Assembly (NCBI GenBank): GCA_029541985.1
Contig: CP095414.1
Span: 1,612,001 to 1,676,000, forward strand
DNA: 64,000 bases
Source: Bacteroidales bacterium F22
GTDB taxonomy: Bacteria; Bacteroidota; Bacteroidia; Bacteroidales; Bacteroidaceae
Reading direction: 5' to 3'
The translations under genes and the position numbers were made by a program. The notes under the pieces were generated by a model. It did no database searches. It had not been told where the DNA came from and saw only the letters and a list, made by a program, of their open reading frames with translations. Shown here in pieces: positions 20,473 through 28,336 of the stretch. The stretch's first letter is position 1. Each line of letters begins with the position of its first letter.

Positions 20473-21219
20473 TTAAGCTATTGGAAGTAAGTAACTAGCA
20501 GCAACTGCTACCAAAGCACCTACGATAGGGCCCAATACGGGTACCCAACTATAAGACCAACCACTCTCTCCTTTGACAGGCAACAATTGATGCATGATAC
20601 GAGGAGCTAAATCTCGTGCGGGATTGATAGCATAACCAGTCGTTCCTCCGAGCGAAAGACCAATCACCCATACAGCGAATGTCACTGGAATAGCACCGAT
20701 AGTGCCTAAACCGACTTTGATATCCGTAGCAGTCTCTCCCATCAAATGCACATCCATTCCTGTCGTGTAAAGAACAGCGAAGATCAAAACAAAAGTACCA
20801 ATCACCTCAGATATAAAATTCAACGGTAGGTTCTTGATTGCGGGAGCTGTACAGAAGCAAGCTTGTGTATCTGCTTCATTCTCATGTGCATCGAAATGGT
20901 CTTTGTAAAATAGCCATACTAAGAAAGCACCGATCATGCCTCCGACCATTTGACCTCCAATGTAAGCAGGAACTTGCTCCCAAGGAGTGGATCCAGCAGC
21001 TGCTAAGGCGATGGTCACTGCAGGATTCAAATGAGCTCCACTATAAGGACCTGCAATCAATACGCCCATAAATACAGCCAATGCCCAACCGGTGGTAATT
21101 ACGATCCATCCGCCACCATTTCCTTTTGTCCCTTTCAGTACCACGTTTGCTACCACGCCGTTACCTAATAAGATAAGAACCATCGTTCCTATCAACTCAG
21201 CCATAAAAATTTCAGTCAT
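20473..21219 (-). CDS. glpF: Glycerol facilitator (aquaglyceroporin)
   Basis: GlpF lets glycerol diffuse through the inner membrane. The 248 residues carry six hydrophobic helices and the two half-helix NPA motifs, GAHLNPAVTI (Asn65-Ala67) and YAINPARDLAPR (Asn199-Ala201). The Asp after NPAR (Asp203) is the residue that marks glycerol-conducting members against water-only aquaporins. It lies 52 nt after glpK and 33 nt before the beta-barrel gene in the glp operon. Confidence 0.96.
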   Translation of the reverse strand: MTEIFMAELIGTMVLILLGNGVVANVVLKGTKGNGGGWIVITTGWALAVFMGVLIAGPYSGAHLNPAVTIALAAAGSTPWEQVPAYIGGQMVGGMIGAFLVWLFYKDHFDAHENEADTQACFCTAPAIKNLPLNFISEVIGTFVLIFAVLYTTGMDVHLMGETATDIKVGLGTIGAIPVTFAVWVIGLSLGGTTGYAINPARDLAPRIMHQLLPVKGESGWSYSWVPVLGPIVGALVAVAASYLLPIA

Positions 21220-21271
21220 TGTGTTTTTTCTTTAGTTAGTTTTTCAAGATATTTATATAAGGTATTCTCAA

Positions 21272-22774
21272 TTAATCATCGTCTTCGACCCAATTCTGAG
21301 CACATTTGACTGCCTTCTTCCAATAGTGAAGCATCTGATTCACTTCTTCTTCATCTTTGATTGGTTTGAATGTACGGTCGATTTGCCATTGAGATTTCAC
21401 CTCATCAATATCTTTCCAGAAACCGACAGCAAGACCCGCTAGATAAGCAGCACCAAGAGCAGTAGTCTCGAGAGTACGAGGTCTGTTGATATTGAAACGG
21501 AACAAGTCAGCTTGGGTTTGCATCAAGAGGTTACTAGCACTCGCTCCACCATCGACACGTAGTTCTACACATTTCTTGCCTGCATCAGCTTCCATCGCTT
21601 TGGTGATGTCATATACTTGAAAGGCAATTCCTTCGAGTGTGGCACGAGCAATATGTCCATCGGTGGTACCACGGTGTATGCCGACAATCGTACCTCGAGC
21701 ATATTGATCCCAATACGGAGCTCCCATACCAGTCAATGCAGGAACGAAATAAACACCGCCGTTATCAGGCACCGTAGCTGCCAAGTTGTTTACATCGGGA
21801 GCAGTACGGATAGTTCGTAGCCCATCACGAAGCCACTGAATAGCTGCTCCTCCTACAAAGACACTGCCTTCGAGAGCATAAGTTACTTCGCCATTAATTT
21901 TCCATGCGACAGTAGTCAACAAGTTATTATTTGATTGTACGGGTTTGTTTCCTGTATTCATCAATAAGAAACAACCGGTACCATAAGTATTTTTGAGCAT
22001 CCCTGGTTCTGTACACATCTGTCCAAACAAAGCAGCTTGTTGGTCACCAGCAATCCCTGAAATTGGAATTTTTGTAGAAAACAATGTAGTAGCCGTTTCT
22101 CCATAGATTTCTGAAGACTGTTTCACTGAAGGAAGCATGCACTTCGGAATGGTCAAGAGTTCGAGCAACTCATCATCCCAATCCATCGTATGGATATTGT
22201 ACATCAAGGTACGGCTAGCATTGGTTACATCGGTAATAAACATTTTACCTCGTGTCAGTTTCCAAATCAACCAAGTATCTACCGTTCCAAAACAGAGTTT
22301 ACCTGCTTCGGCTTTTTCGCGAGCCCCTTCGACATTGTCGAGAATCCATTTTACTTTTGTTCCAGAGAAATAAGCATCTAAGACAAGCCCTGTCTTACTA
22401 CGAATCATGTCTAAATACCCTTCTTCTTTGAGTTGGTCACAATACTTGGCAGTACGACGGTCTTGCCAGACGATAGCATTGTAGATAGGCTCACTGGTCT
22501 CACGATCCCACACGATAGTGGTCTCTCGTTGGTTGGTAATCCCGATAGCTGCAATTTCACGTCCTGAGACACCTACTTTAGCTACTACTTCCGCAGCTAC
22601 TGAGATTTGTGAAGACCAGATGTCATTAGGGTCATGTTCTACCCAACCTGATTTCGGAAAGATTTGCTTAAAGTCATGTTGAGCTGAGTCAACGATTTCA
22701 CCTTGGTGATTAAAAACAATAGCTCGAGAAGAAGTCGTACCTTGGTCAAAAGCTAAAATTAATTTTTTCTGCAT
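21272..22774 (-). CDS. glpK: Glycerol kinase
   Basis: GlpK phosphorylates glycerol to sn-glycerol-3-phosphate, trapping it in the cell. The 500-residue protein has the FGGY-kinase N-terminal phosphate-binding loop [10 protein letters not shown] (residues 9-18), the GWVEHDP segment, [13 protein letters not shown], and the C-terminal signature region around [20 protein letters not shown]. It is the first gene of the minus-strand glp operon and starts about 120 nt downstream of a consensus -7 box. The leader contains an inverted repeat. Confidence 0.97.
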   Translation of the reverse strand: MQKKLILAFDQGTTSSRAIVFNHQGEIVDSAQHDFKQIFPKSGWVEHDPNDIWSSQISVAAEVVAKVGVSGREIAAIGITNQRETTIVWDRETSEPIYNAIVWQDRRTAKYCDQLKEEGYLDMIRSKTGLVLDAYFSGTKVKWILDNVEGAREKAEAGKLCFGTVDTWLIWKLTRGKMFITDVTNASRTLMYNIHTMDWDDELLELLTIPKCMLPSVKQSSEIYGETATTLFSTKIPISGIAGDQQAALFGQMCTEPGMLKNTYGTGCFLLMNTGNKPVQSNNNLLTTVAWKINGEVTYALEGSVFVGGAAIQWLRDGLRTIRTAPDVNNLAATVPDNGGVYFVPALTGMGAPYWDQYARGTIVGIHRGTTDGHIARATLEGIAFQVYDITKAMEADAGKKCVELRVDGGASASNLLMQTQADLFRFNINRPRTLETTALGAAYLAGLAVGFWKDIDEVKSQWQIDRTFKPIKDEEEVNQMLHYWKKAVKCAQNWVEDDD

Positions 22775-22845
22775 AATTTGAATGTTTTAACGGTAATAGT
22801 AAAGATTATATCTTTCGTTTGTTCTTTATATCAAAGGTTATATAC

Positions 22846-22887
22846 CCAATACGTAAGCTTTAAGTTTCTTTCCGTAAGTCGTATTGG
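22846..22887 (-). promoter_or_regulatory. Inverted repeat in the glpK leader
   Basis: CCAATACG (22846-22853) and CGTATTGG (22880-22887) are perfect inverted copies with a 26-nt spacer. They fall between the glpK -7 box and its start codon, so they could form an RNA stem or a binding site. CGTAAG also occurs twice in this stretch. Confidence 0.5.
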
Positions 22888-22900
22888 TATTTTCATGCCT

Positions 22901-22930
22901 CAAATATAAATATTTTGAATAATAGTGCAA
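22901..22930 (-). promoter_or_regulatory. Probable promoter of the glpKF-porin-glpABC operon
   Basis: The minus strand reads TATATTTG at 22908-22901, a full -7 match. CTTG at 22930-22927 lies 18 nt upstream as a near match to the -33 TTTG. Transcription would start near 22895, leaving a leader of about 120 nt before glpK. Confidence 0.6.
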
Positions 22931-22962
22931 GAGAAAATGAGTGTTTTATGAGCAAATATGCT

Positions 22963-22979
22963 GTAAAACAGTATTTTAC
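22963..22979. promoter_or_regulatory. Palindrome between the divergent glp promoters
   Basis: GTAAAA and TTTTAC are perfect 6-bp arms around CAGTA. The site lies between the glpK promoter and the regulator promoter, so it is a candidate binding site, though AT-rich arms of this size can arise by chance. Confidence 0.4.
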
Positions 22980-23005
22980 GGGTGTAATATTGGTAAAGCT
23001 ATCGG

Positions 23006-23022
23006 GGTTTCGTTTCGAAACC
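23006..23022. promoter_or_regulatory. Candidate GlpR operator palindrome
   Basis: GGTTTCG and CGAAACC are perfect 7-bp arms around TTT. The TTCG...CGAA core resembles known GlpR operators in proteobacteria. It lies 12 nt upstream of the regulator's -33 box. The 8-mer TTTCGTTT inside it recurs at 22813-22820 in the glpK leader. Confidence 0.6.
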
Positions 23023-23034
23023 ATATGAAAGCGG

Positions 23035-23063
23035 TTTGTTATTCGTTATTTTTTGTATATTTG
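23035..23063 (+). promoter_or_regulatory. Promoter of the GlpR-GH53 unit
   Basis: TTTG (23035-23038) and TATATTTG (23056-23063) match the -33 and -7 consensus elements with a 17-nt spacer. The start of transcription would fall near 23070, about 57 nt before the regulator start. Confidence 0.7.
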
Positions 23064-23126
23064 TAAGACTCTTGATGAGTAAATAGATATAACCAAATAA
23101 CACCTTATATATAAAAGACAAAGCAG

Positions 23127-23897
23127 ATGAACTCAAGACATGAAATGATATTAGAGGAATTAACTAAGGCGGGTTCTGTCACTGTAACCAGACTGGCTGA
23201 AAAATTAAATGTTTCTACTGTAACCATCCGTAAAGACTTATCTACTTTAGAGAAGAAGAATAAATTGTACCGCAGTCACGGCAAGGCTATCCTCATGGAT
23301 CCCTATACGGCCAACAAACATATCAATGATAAAGAATTGCTTGCTATACCAGAAAAGACTGCCATAGGCAAGGTTGCTGCTGGCATCATTCGTCCAAACG
23401 ATACCATCATCATCGGTTCTGGTACGACGACACATACGTTCGCACAGCAGATAGATTTGCAGTCTATACTGACGGTCATCACTTCTGCTTTGAAAGTAAG
23501 TACGACACTATCCTTACATCCGCATTGTGATATCATTCAGCTTGGTGGCGGTTTACGACACACGTCCCTTTCGGTTGTGGGTACTGAAGCGATATCTGCT
23601 TTAGAGAATTATTCTTGTTCGAAGTTGTTTCTAGGAGTAGATGGGTTAGACCTCGATTTTGGACTCACCACTACCAATGCTCAAGAAGCGATATTGAATA
23701 GGAAGATGATTGAAGCATCTCAAAAGATTATTGTCTTGTGTGATTCCTCCAAATTTGGACGCAGAGGATTCTCGAAAATCTGTAACTTGAGTGATGTGGA
23801 CCATATCATCACTGATAACCGCATCAAAGAAAAGACGGCAGCAGCACTTATGGATATGGGGATAGAGATGACCATCGTGGAAGTCCCGGAGGATTAA
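23127..23897 (+). CDS. glpR: DeoR/GlpR-family transcriptional regulator
   Basis: The 256-residue protein has an N-terminal DeoR-type winged helix (SVTVTRLAEKLNVSTVTIRKD, residues 17-37, then LEKKNKLYRSHGKA). The C-terminal DeoR sensor domain binds phosphorylated sugars (IIGSGTTTHTFA, IQLGGGLRH and FLGVDGLD). Its divergent place beside glpK, and the palindrome between them, point to control of glycerol uptake with glycerol-3-phosphate as the likely effector, by analogy with GlpR. The effector is an inference. The GH53 gene follows 22 nt after its stop and is probably co-transcribed. Confidence 0.88.
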   Translation: MNSRHEMILEELTKAGSVTVTRLAEKLNVSTVTIRKDLSTLEKKNKLYRSHGKAILMDPYTANKHINDKELLAIPEKTAIGKVAAGIIRPNDTIIIGSGTTTHTFAQQIDLQSILTVITSALKVSTTLSLHPHCDIIQLGGGLRHTSLSVVGTEAISALENYSCSKLFLGVDGLDLDFGLTTTNAQEAILNRKMIEASQKIIVLCDSSKFGRRGFSKICNLSDVDHIITDNRIKEKTAAALMDMGIEMTIVEVPED

Positions 23898-23919
23898 CTC
23901 ATTTGCAAACTGACAAATC

Positions 23920-24957
23920 ATGAAATCACATCCATTCATCTTTCTGACTTTCCTCTGCCTATTGGCCTTGATGGCTTGCAATGGGAAAAGCAAAACAGTG
24001 AGTCCAACACCGCCCATAGACGATATGAGTGGTTTTGCTAAGGGTGCTGATGTGAGTTGGCTGACAGAGATGGAGGCTGATGGCAAAAAGTTCTATACGC
24101 CTCAAGGAAAGGCTATGGACTGTTTGGAATTGCTCCGCAATATGGGAGTCAACGCTATTCGACTACGGGTGTGGGTGAACCCTGAGGATGGATGGAATGG
24201 GAAAGATGATCTACTCGCCAAAGCTTGGAGAGCTAAGAATCTAGGATTTCGATTGATGATTGATTTTCATTTTAGTGACTCGTGGGCAGATCCGGGTAAA
24301 CAGACGATTCCGGTTCAGTGGAAGGGGTTTACCTTGGAGGAGATGAAACAAGCAGTGGCTAATCATACCACAACTGTACTCCAAGCACTCAAGAATCAGG
24401 ATATCCCTGTGGCATGGGTACAAATAGGAAATGAGACGGCCACAGGAATGCTGTGGGAAGTGGGCAGGTATTCGGATAAAGATAAGACAAGTTTCGCACA
24501 ACTGATCAATGCGGGGTATGAGGCCACAAAAGAAGTCTATCCTGAGGCCAAGGTCATCGTTCATGTAGATCAAGGAAATAACCTAAATCGGTTCACTTGG
24601 TTGTTTGATGGATTAAAAGCGAATGGAGCCAAATGGGATGTCATCGGCATGTCACTATATCCTACTGATGATGACAGTTGGACATCGGTTACACAAGATT
24701 GTCTTAACAATATCACCACACTGATGCAACGCTATGGTTGTGAAGTGATAATCTGTGAAGTCGGTATGCCATGGGACTCCCCATATGCTGAAGCTTTTAT
24801 GGACAAGATAGTAACTGGCGCACAAGCGATTGATGGCTGCCTTGGAGTCTTTTACTGGGAGCCTGAATGCTATAATGACTGGAAAGGGTATACCAAAGGG
24901 GCTTTTGACAATAGTGGAAGACCAACGACAACTCTCGATATCTTTAATGAAAAATAA
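23920..24957 (+). CDS. GH53 endo-beta-1,4-galactanase, lipoprotein
   Basis: GH53 enzymes cut beta-1,4-galactan side chains of pectin. The 345-residue protein has a lipoprotein signal with the cysteine at residue 20 (LLALMAC). The catalytic barrel starts with GADVSWLTEMEADGKKFY and contains NAIRLRVWVNP. The acid/base glutamate is Glu172 in VQIGNETATG and the nucleophile is Glu280 in VIICEVGMPW. The lipid anchor places it at the cell envelope, probably the surface. It stands 22 nt after the glpR-like gene without SusCD neighbours, which is unusual for a glycanase of this phylum. Its stop is 16 nt from that of the convergent esterase. Confidence 0.93.
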   Translation: MKSHPFIFLTFLCLLALMACNGKSKTVSPTPPIDDMSGFAKGADVSWLTEMEADGKKFYTPQGKAMDCLELLRNMGVNAIRLRVWVNPEDGWNGKDDLLAKAWRAKNLGFRLMIDFHFSDSWADPGKQTIPVQWKGFTLEEMKQAVANHTTTVLQALKNQDIPVAWVQIGNETATGMLWEVGRYSDKDKTSFAQLINAGYEATKEVYPEAKVIVHVDQGNNLNRFTWLFDGLKANGAKWDVIGMSLYPTDDDSWTSVTQDCLNNITTLMQRYGCEVIICEVGMPWDSPYAEAFMDKIVTGAQAIDGCLGVFYWEPECYNDWKGYTKGAFDNSGRPTTTLDIFNEK

Positions 24958-24973
24958 TCATCTCAAGAAAACA

Positions 24974-26413
24974 TTAGTTCGACCAATGGTCTGTACGAAA
25001 GGGAACAAGTGGTAACCCTCGTTGACTGACCACATTCCCGATTTGCCAATTCTTATAACAATAGCGGACAGCTACCGGTTTGTCTACTTTCGATGAAGAG
25101 ACAATCAACGTGCCTGAATCTTGCGGATTCTCTACATGAGCAGGATAAAAGTGGCGGTCTTCACCTGCTATTTCGAATCCCTTAATATCCTCAAAAGGAC
25201 TTAGGCAATCCCAAGCAGTAAAATGAAGACTAATTTTATCCTTTTCGATGGACATCGAACTGTATTCTGGATAAGTGGTCACGATCCCTTTGACTCCATA
25301 GGTCTGAACGAGTGCCATATAAGCAAATCGGTTTCCTACTGCTTGCTTATTAGATGGGTGAATTTGATTCTTTTCATAAGAATAAACCAAATCATTAGTA
25401 CAGATAATATCTGCGTGGTCAATCTGCTTGGCTACACGATGTTGCATCTCACGAAAGATAGCTGCATCACGATTCTTACCGTAATTCCAAGGGGCCAATT
25501 CGGCGGAATAAAAAGGAAGATTTCCCTGTCCCCATTCTTCACGCCATAAGTGGATCATGGTGGCAAATCGTGATTCATAGGTTTGTTCTGTACCTACGTT
25601 TGATTCTCCTTGATACCAAAGGAAACCTTTAATCGTATAGTTGTGTAGTGGATGAAGCATCCCATTGTACATGACAGTGACACTTTGCCAATTCCACCAA
25701 CCTGCTGGGTTGCGAACCGTACGTTTTTGTAGATCTATGTCTGGATAGGTTTCTACAATCTCACGAGGTAACCAACCTTCGACATAAGAACCACCCCAAG
25801 CAGAGACAATGACACCGATAGGTACATCGAGTACGGTATTCATCATCATCGCATAAGTATAGGCTACAGCAGAGAAATTAGCTGCATGACTTGGTACACT
25901 TGTCAACCATTTTCCTGAAACTTCCTCCAAAGGCTTAATGGATCCCGTCTGTTTGATTTGTGCCATACGGATACCTGGATATTTTCCTGATTCTGCAATT
26001 AATTTATTGCTGTTTTTTATGGGACAATTATGATAGCCATTTAAGGTTATTTCCATATTTGACTGTCCTGAAGCAAACCAGACCTCCCCTAGTAGTACAT
26101 CGTGAAGGATAGTCGTTTCACCTTGCCCATCACTGAAAGAAATTTCATAAGGCGTGTAGCTAGCTTGTATAGTATTTACGGTAAGCAACCAAAATCCATG
26201 AGCGTTGGCGGTAGTGGTATAGGATACATTATTCCATGAAGGAGTGACTGTAACCAAAGCATTAGGTATCGCATGTCCCCATACTTTCACTAGAGTCTGT
26301 TGCTGAAGTACTAAGTGGTCACTTAGTATATCAGGTAAAACGACTTTAGAGTGAATTGGACTTACAAGAAAGAGAGAAAAAATCACAAGGCAAAGATTTC
26401 GAATGTTTTTCAT
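24974..26413 (-). CDS. Sialate O-acetylesterase family protein (SGNH-type)
   Basis: The 479-residue protein has a cleavable signal peptide (NLCLVIFSLFLVSPIHS) and the catalytic motif FASGQSNME with the nucleophile at Ser118. The oxyanion and His-box region appears later (GFLWYQGESN and NQIHPSNK). An N-terminal Ig-like domain (LPDILSDHLVLQQQTLVKVWG) is typical of the family. These enzymes remove acetyl groups from sialic acid or from xylan and other plant polysaccharides. The substrate here is not decided by the sequence. It is convergent with the GH53 gene. Confidence 0.9.
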   Translation of the reverse strand: MKNIRNLCLVIFSLFLVSPIHSKVVLPDILSDHLVLQQQTLVKVWGHAIPNALVTVTPSWNNVSYTTTANAHGFWLLTVNTIQASYTPYEISFSDGQGETTILHDVLLGEVWFASGQSNMEITLNGYHNCPIKNSNKLIAESGKYPGIRMAQIKQTGSIKPLEEVSGKWLTSVPSHAANFSAVAYTYAMMMNTVLDVPIGVIVSAWGGSYVEGWLPREIVETYPDIDLQKRTVRNPAGWWNWQSVTVMYNGMLHPLHNYTIKGFLWYQGESNVGTEQTYESRFATMIHLWREEWGQGNLPFYSAELAPWNYGKNRDAAIFREMQHRVAKQIDHADIICTNDLVYSYEKNQIHPSNKQAVGNRFAYMALVQTYGVKGIVTTYPEYSSMSIEKDKISLHFTAWDCLSPFEDIKGFEIAGEDRHFYPAHVENPQDSGTLIVSSSKVDKPVAVRYCYKNWQIGNVVSQRGLPLVPFRTDHWSN

Positions 26414-26533
26414 TTCTTCATTATTTTTTCCAAGTATAGGAATTTTCTAGATATACAATGCCCAAAGGAGTTAATTATTAGTGAATTTTAACTGTAATCT
26501 ATTTCAAAAAAACTGATTATCACGTAAAAAAAA

Positions 26534-26562
26534 GACCCAAACAGGATAATCCTGTTTGGGTC
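26534..26562 (-). terminator. Rho-independent terminator of the 26590 sulfatase
   Basis: GACCCAAACAGGA pairs with TCCTGTTTGGGTC around TTA, a 13-bp perfect stem, and is followed on the minus strand by CTTTTTTTT. It lies 27 nt after the sulfatase stop. Confidence 0.93.
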
Positions 26563-26589
26563 AACTATATTTAGGGCTATGCTAAGCTC

Positions 26590-28014
26590 TTATTTGCGAA
26601 GTTTAAAGACTGGAGAATCAACATGAGCCTGGTCCATTATGGCCTCTAACTCTTTCACTTTGGCTGGATTTGACTTGAAAAGATCGTTTGTTTCACTTTC
26701 ATCATCTGCGATGTTGTAAAGTTCTTCCCAGACACCTTTCTTACCACCCATACCTAAGCGGATTAATTTCCAATCCCCTTTACGTACAGCTTGCTTGTCT
26801 GTCTTTCCATGAAATTCCCAATATAAATAATCATGTTTCTTCTGACCTGCTTGTCCTTCTAATGTAGGAAGGAAAGAAATACCGTCAATAGAATCAGGAT
26901 AGTTAGCTCCAATCAAATCACCTAAGGTAGGCATCACATCCCAAAAAGCACTAGGTAAATTAGTTGTACTTCCTGCTTTAATAGTACTTGGAGCCCATGC
27001 AATCATTGGTTCGCGAATACCGCCTTCATACAAATCGCGTTTGATGCCTCGATATTGAGCATTGCTATCGAAAAATTTAGGGTCGGCTCCTCCTTCATCG
27101 TGAGGGCCATTGTCACTGGTAAAGATAACTAATGTATTTTCATCTAATCCCAATTCTTTCAATTCTGCCAAGACTTCGCCTACTCCATTGTCCAAACGAG
27201 AAACCATTGCAGCAAATGAAGTGTGAGGACGGTCTGAAGGATAATAGTCAAATGGCTTATTTGGCTTTTTAGCTAATCCTTTTTCATCGAATATAGCTTG
27301 ATATGCTTCATATACAGAATCGTGAGGTAAGTTGATTTCTGCATGAGGAAGCGTATAGGTTAACATCGCAAAGAATGGCTTATCTTTATTGTCTCGTATA
27401 AATTGCAAGGCTTGCTTATGAATCAAATCATGAGAGTAGGTTTTGCGACCTAGGTTTTCATTTTCAGGGAACACCACTTTCTGACCGTTGTGCCATAGGT
27501 GTTCTGGATAATAGTTGTGCGCTTCACGTTGACAATTATAACCATAAGATTCATCGAAGCCCATCTTACTTGGTACAGATGCCGAACCAGGATAGCCTAA
27601 GCCCCATTTTCCGAAAATACCTGTCGTGTAACCTTGTTCTTTGAACATATCTCCTAGAGTAAATGTTCCACCCTCCATAGGATATTGTCCTTCTGGCTTG
27701 ATTTCTTGATTACCTCGAATCTGTGCATGTCCGGTGTGCATTCCTGTCAATAAAGAACAACGAGATGGAGCACTGACTGTACATCCTGCATAGTGTTGAG
27801 TGAATACCATTCCCTCCTTGGCCATGCGGTCAATATTGGGTGTCTTGATGAACTTCTGTCCATTGTAACCGACATCACCATAACCCAAATCATCAGCAAG
27901 AATGTAAATGACATTCATTGGTTTTACCTTGGCGTCTGCCTGTTTCTTTTGAGTACAACTCGCAAGAGTAGTCACTGCTACTCCAGAGAGACATAATACA
28001 TTTGATAACTTCAT
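26590..28014 (-). CDS. Serine-type sulfatase, lipoprotein (arylsulfatase-like)
   Basis: The 474 residues have a lipoprotein signal with the cysteine at residue 20 (TTLASC). The metal-binding aspartates are in YILADDLGYGD. The maturation motif is SAPSR at residues 81-85, followed by SLLTG, so the catalytic residue is formed from Ser81. The HTGHAQIRGN sequence after the motif is common in arylsulfatase-like Bacteroidota members. Other parts, GKWGLG and FTSDNGPHDEGG, are intact. It is the only gene of its unit, with a strong promoter upstream and a strong terminator after it. The substrate is unknown. Confidence 0.93.
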   Translation of the reverse strand: MKLSNVLCLSGVAVTTLASCTQKKQADAKVKPMNVIYILADDLGYGDVGYNGQKFIKTPNIDRMAKEGMVFTQHYAGCTVSAPSRCSLLTGMHTGHAQIRGNQEIKPEGQYPMEGGTFTLGDMFKEQGYTTGIFGKWGLGYPGSASVPSKMGFDESYGYNCQREAHNYYPEHLWHNGQKVVFPENENLGRKTYSHDLIHKQALQFIRDNKDKPFFAMLTYTLPHAEINLPHDSVYEAYQAIFDEKGLAKKPNKPFDYYPSDRPHTSFAAMVSRLDNGVGEVLAELKELGLDENTLVIFTSDNGPHDEGGADPKFFDSNAQYRGIKRDLYEGGIREPMIAWAPSTIKAGSTTNLPSAFWDVMPTLGDLIGANYPDSIDGISFLPTLEGQAGQKKHDYLYWEFHGKTDKQAVRKGDWKLIRLGMGGKKGVWEELYNIADDESETNDLFKSNPAKVKELEAIMDQAHVDSPVFKLRK

Positions 28015-28192
28015 TATTTTTAATATTTAGAGTTTAAATAGCTTTTCATGGTATCGAAAAGCCCAGTTATGTAGAGTGCATAATGATTAGTTTCGCTTGA
28101 AAACAAAAAGAAAAGAGGACTAGATTTGCCCCCTCTAATAGTAGATTGTGTGAATATTTCATAGCAATGTGCATTTAAAGTTCTGACACACA

Positions 28193-28222
28193 CAAAGGTA
28201 GTAAAAAAAAAGATTACACAAA
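28193..28222 (-). promoter_or_regulatory. Promoter of the 26590 sulfatase
   Basis: On the minus strand TTTG (28222-28219), an 18-nt spacer and TACCTTTG (28200-28193) match the Bacteroidota consensus in full. Transcription would start near 28186, giving a leader of about 170 nt. Confidence 0.75.
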
Positions 28223-28258
28223 CAGAGCGAATCATATTTGTGTAATCTAATTGAGTAA

Positions 28259-28317
28259 TTAAATAACGAAGTATCGAAATGGATCAGCTTGATTTATCTG
28301 ATACTATCGTTATTTAA
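28259..28317 (-). terminator. Stem-loop after the large surface lipoprotein
   Basis: TTAAATAACGAAGTATC pairs with GATACTATCGTTATTTAA apart from one bulged A. It lies 20 nt after the stop of the 970-residue gene. No clear T-run follows, so termination is likely but not certain. Confidence 0.65.
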
Positions 28318-28336
28318 CTAAGAGACAGTATTCTAA

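Larger units (their letters stand above)
28015..28336. other. Intergenic interval upstream of sulfatase
   Basis: Apart from the sulfatase promoter and the stem-loop near 28259-28317, no gene is visible. A 71-codon frame on the minus strand crosses the promoter and has no family-like content. Confidence 0.6.

Noticed and set aside
28020-28235. 71-codon minus frame upstream of the sulfatase
   Set aside because: It includes the sulfatase promoter itself and begins upstream of it, so it is not on the transcript.
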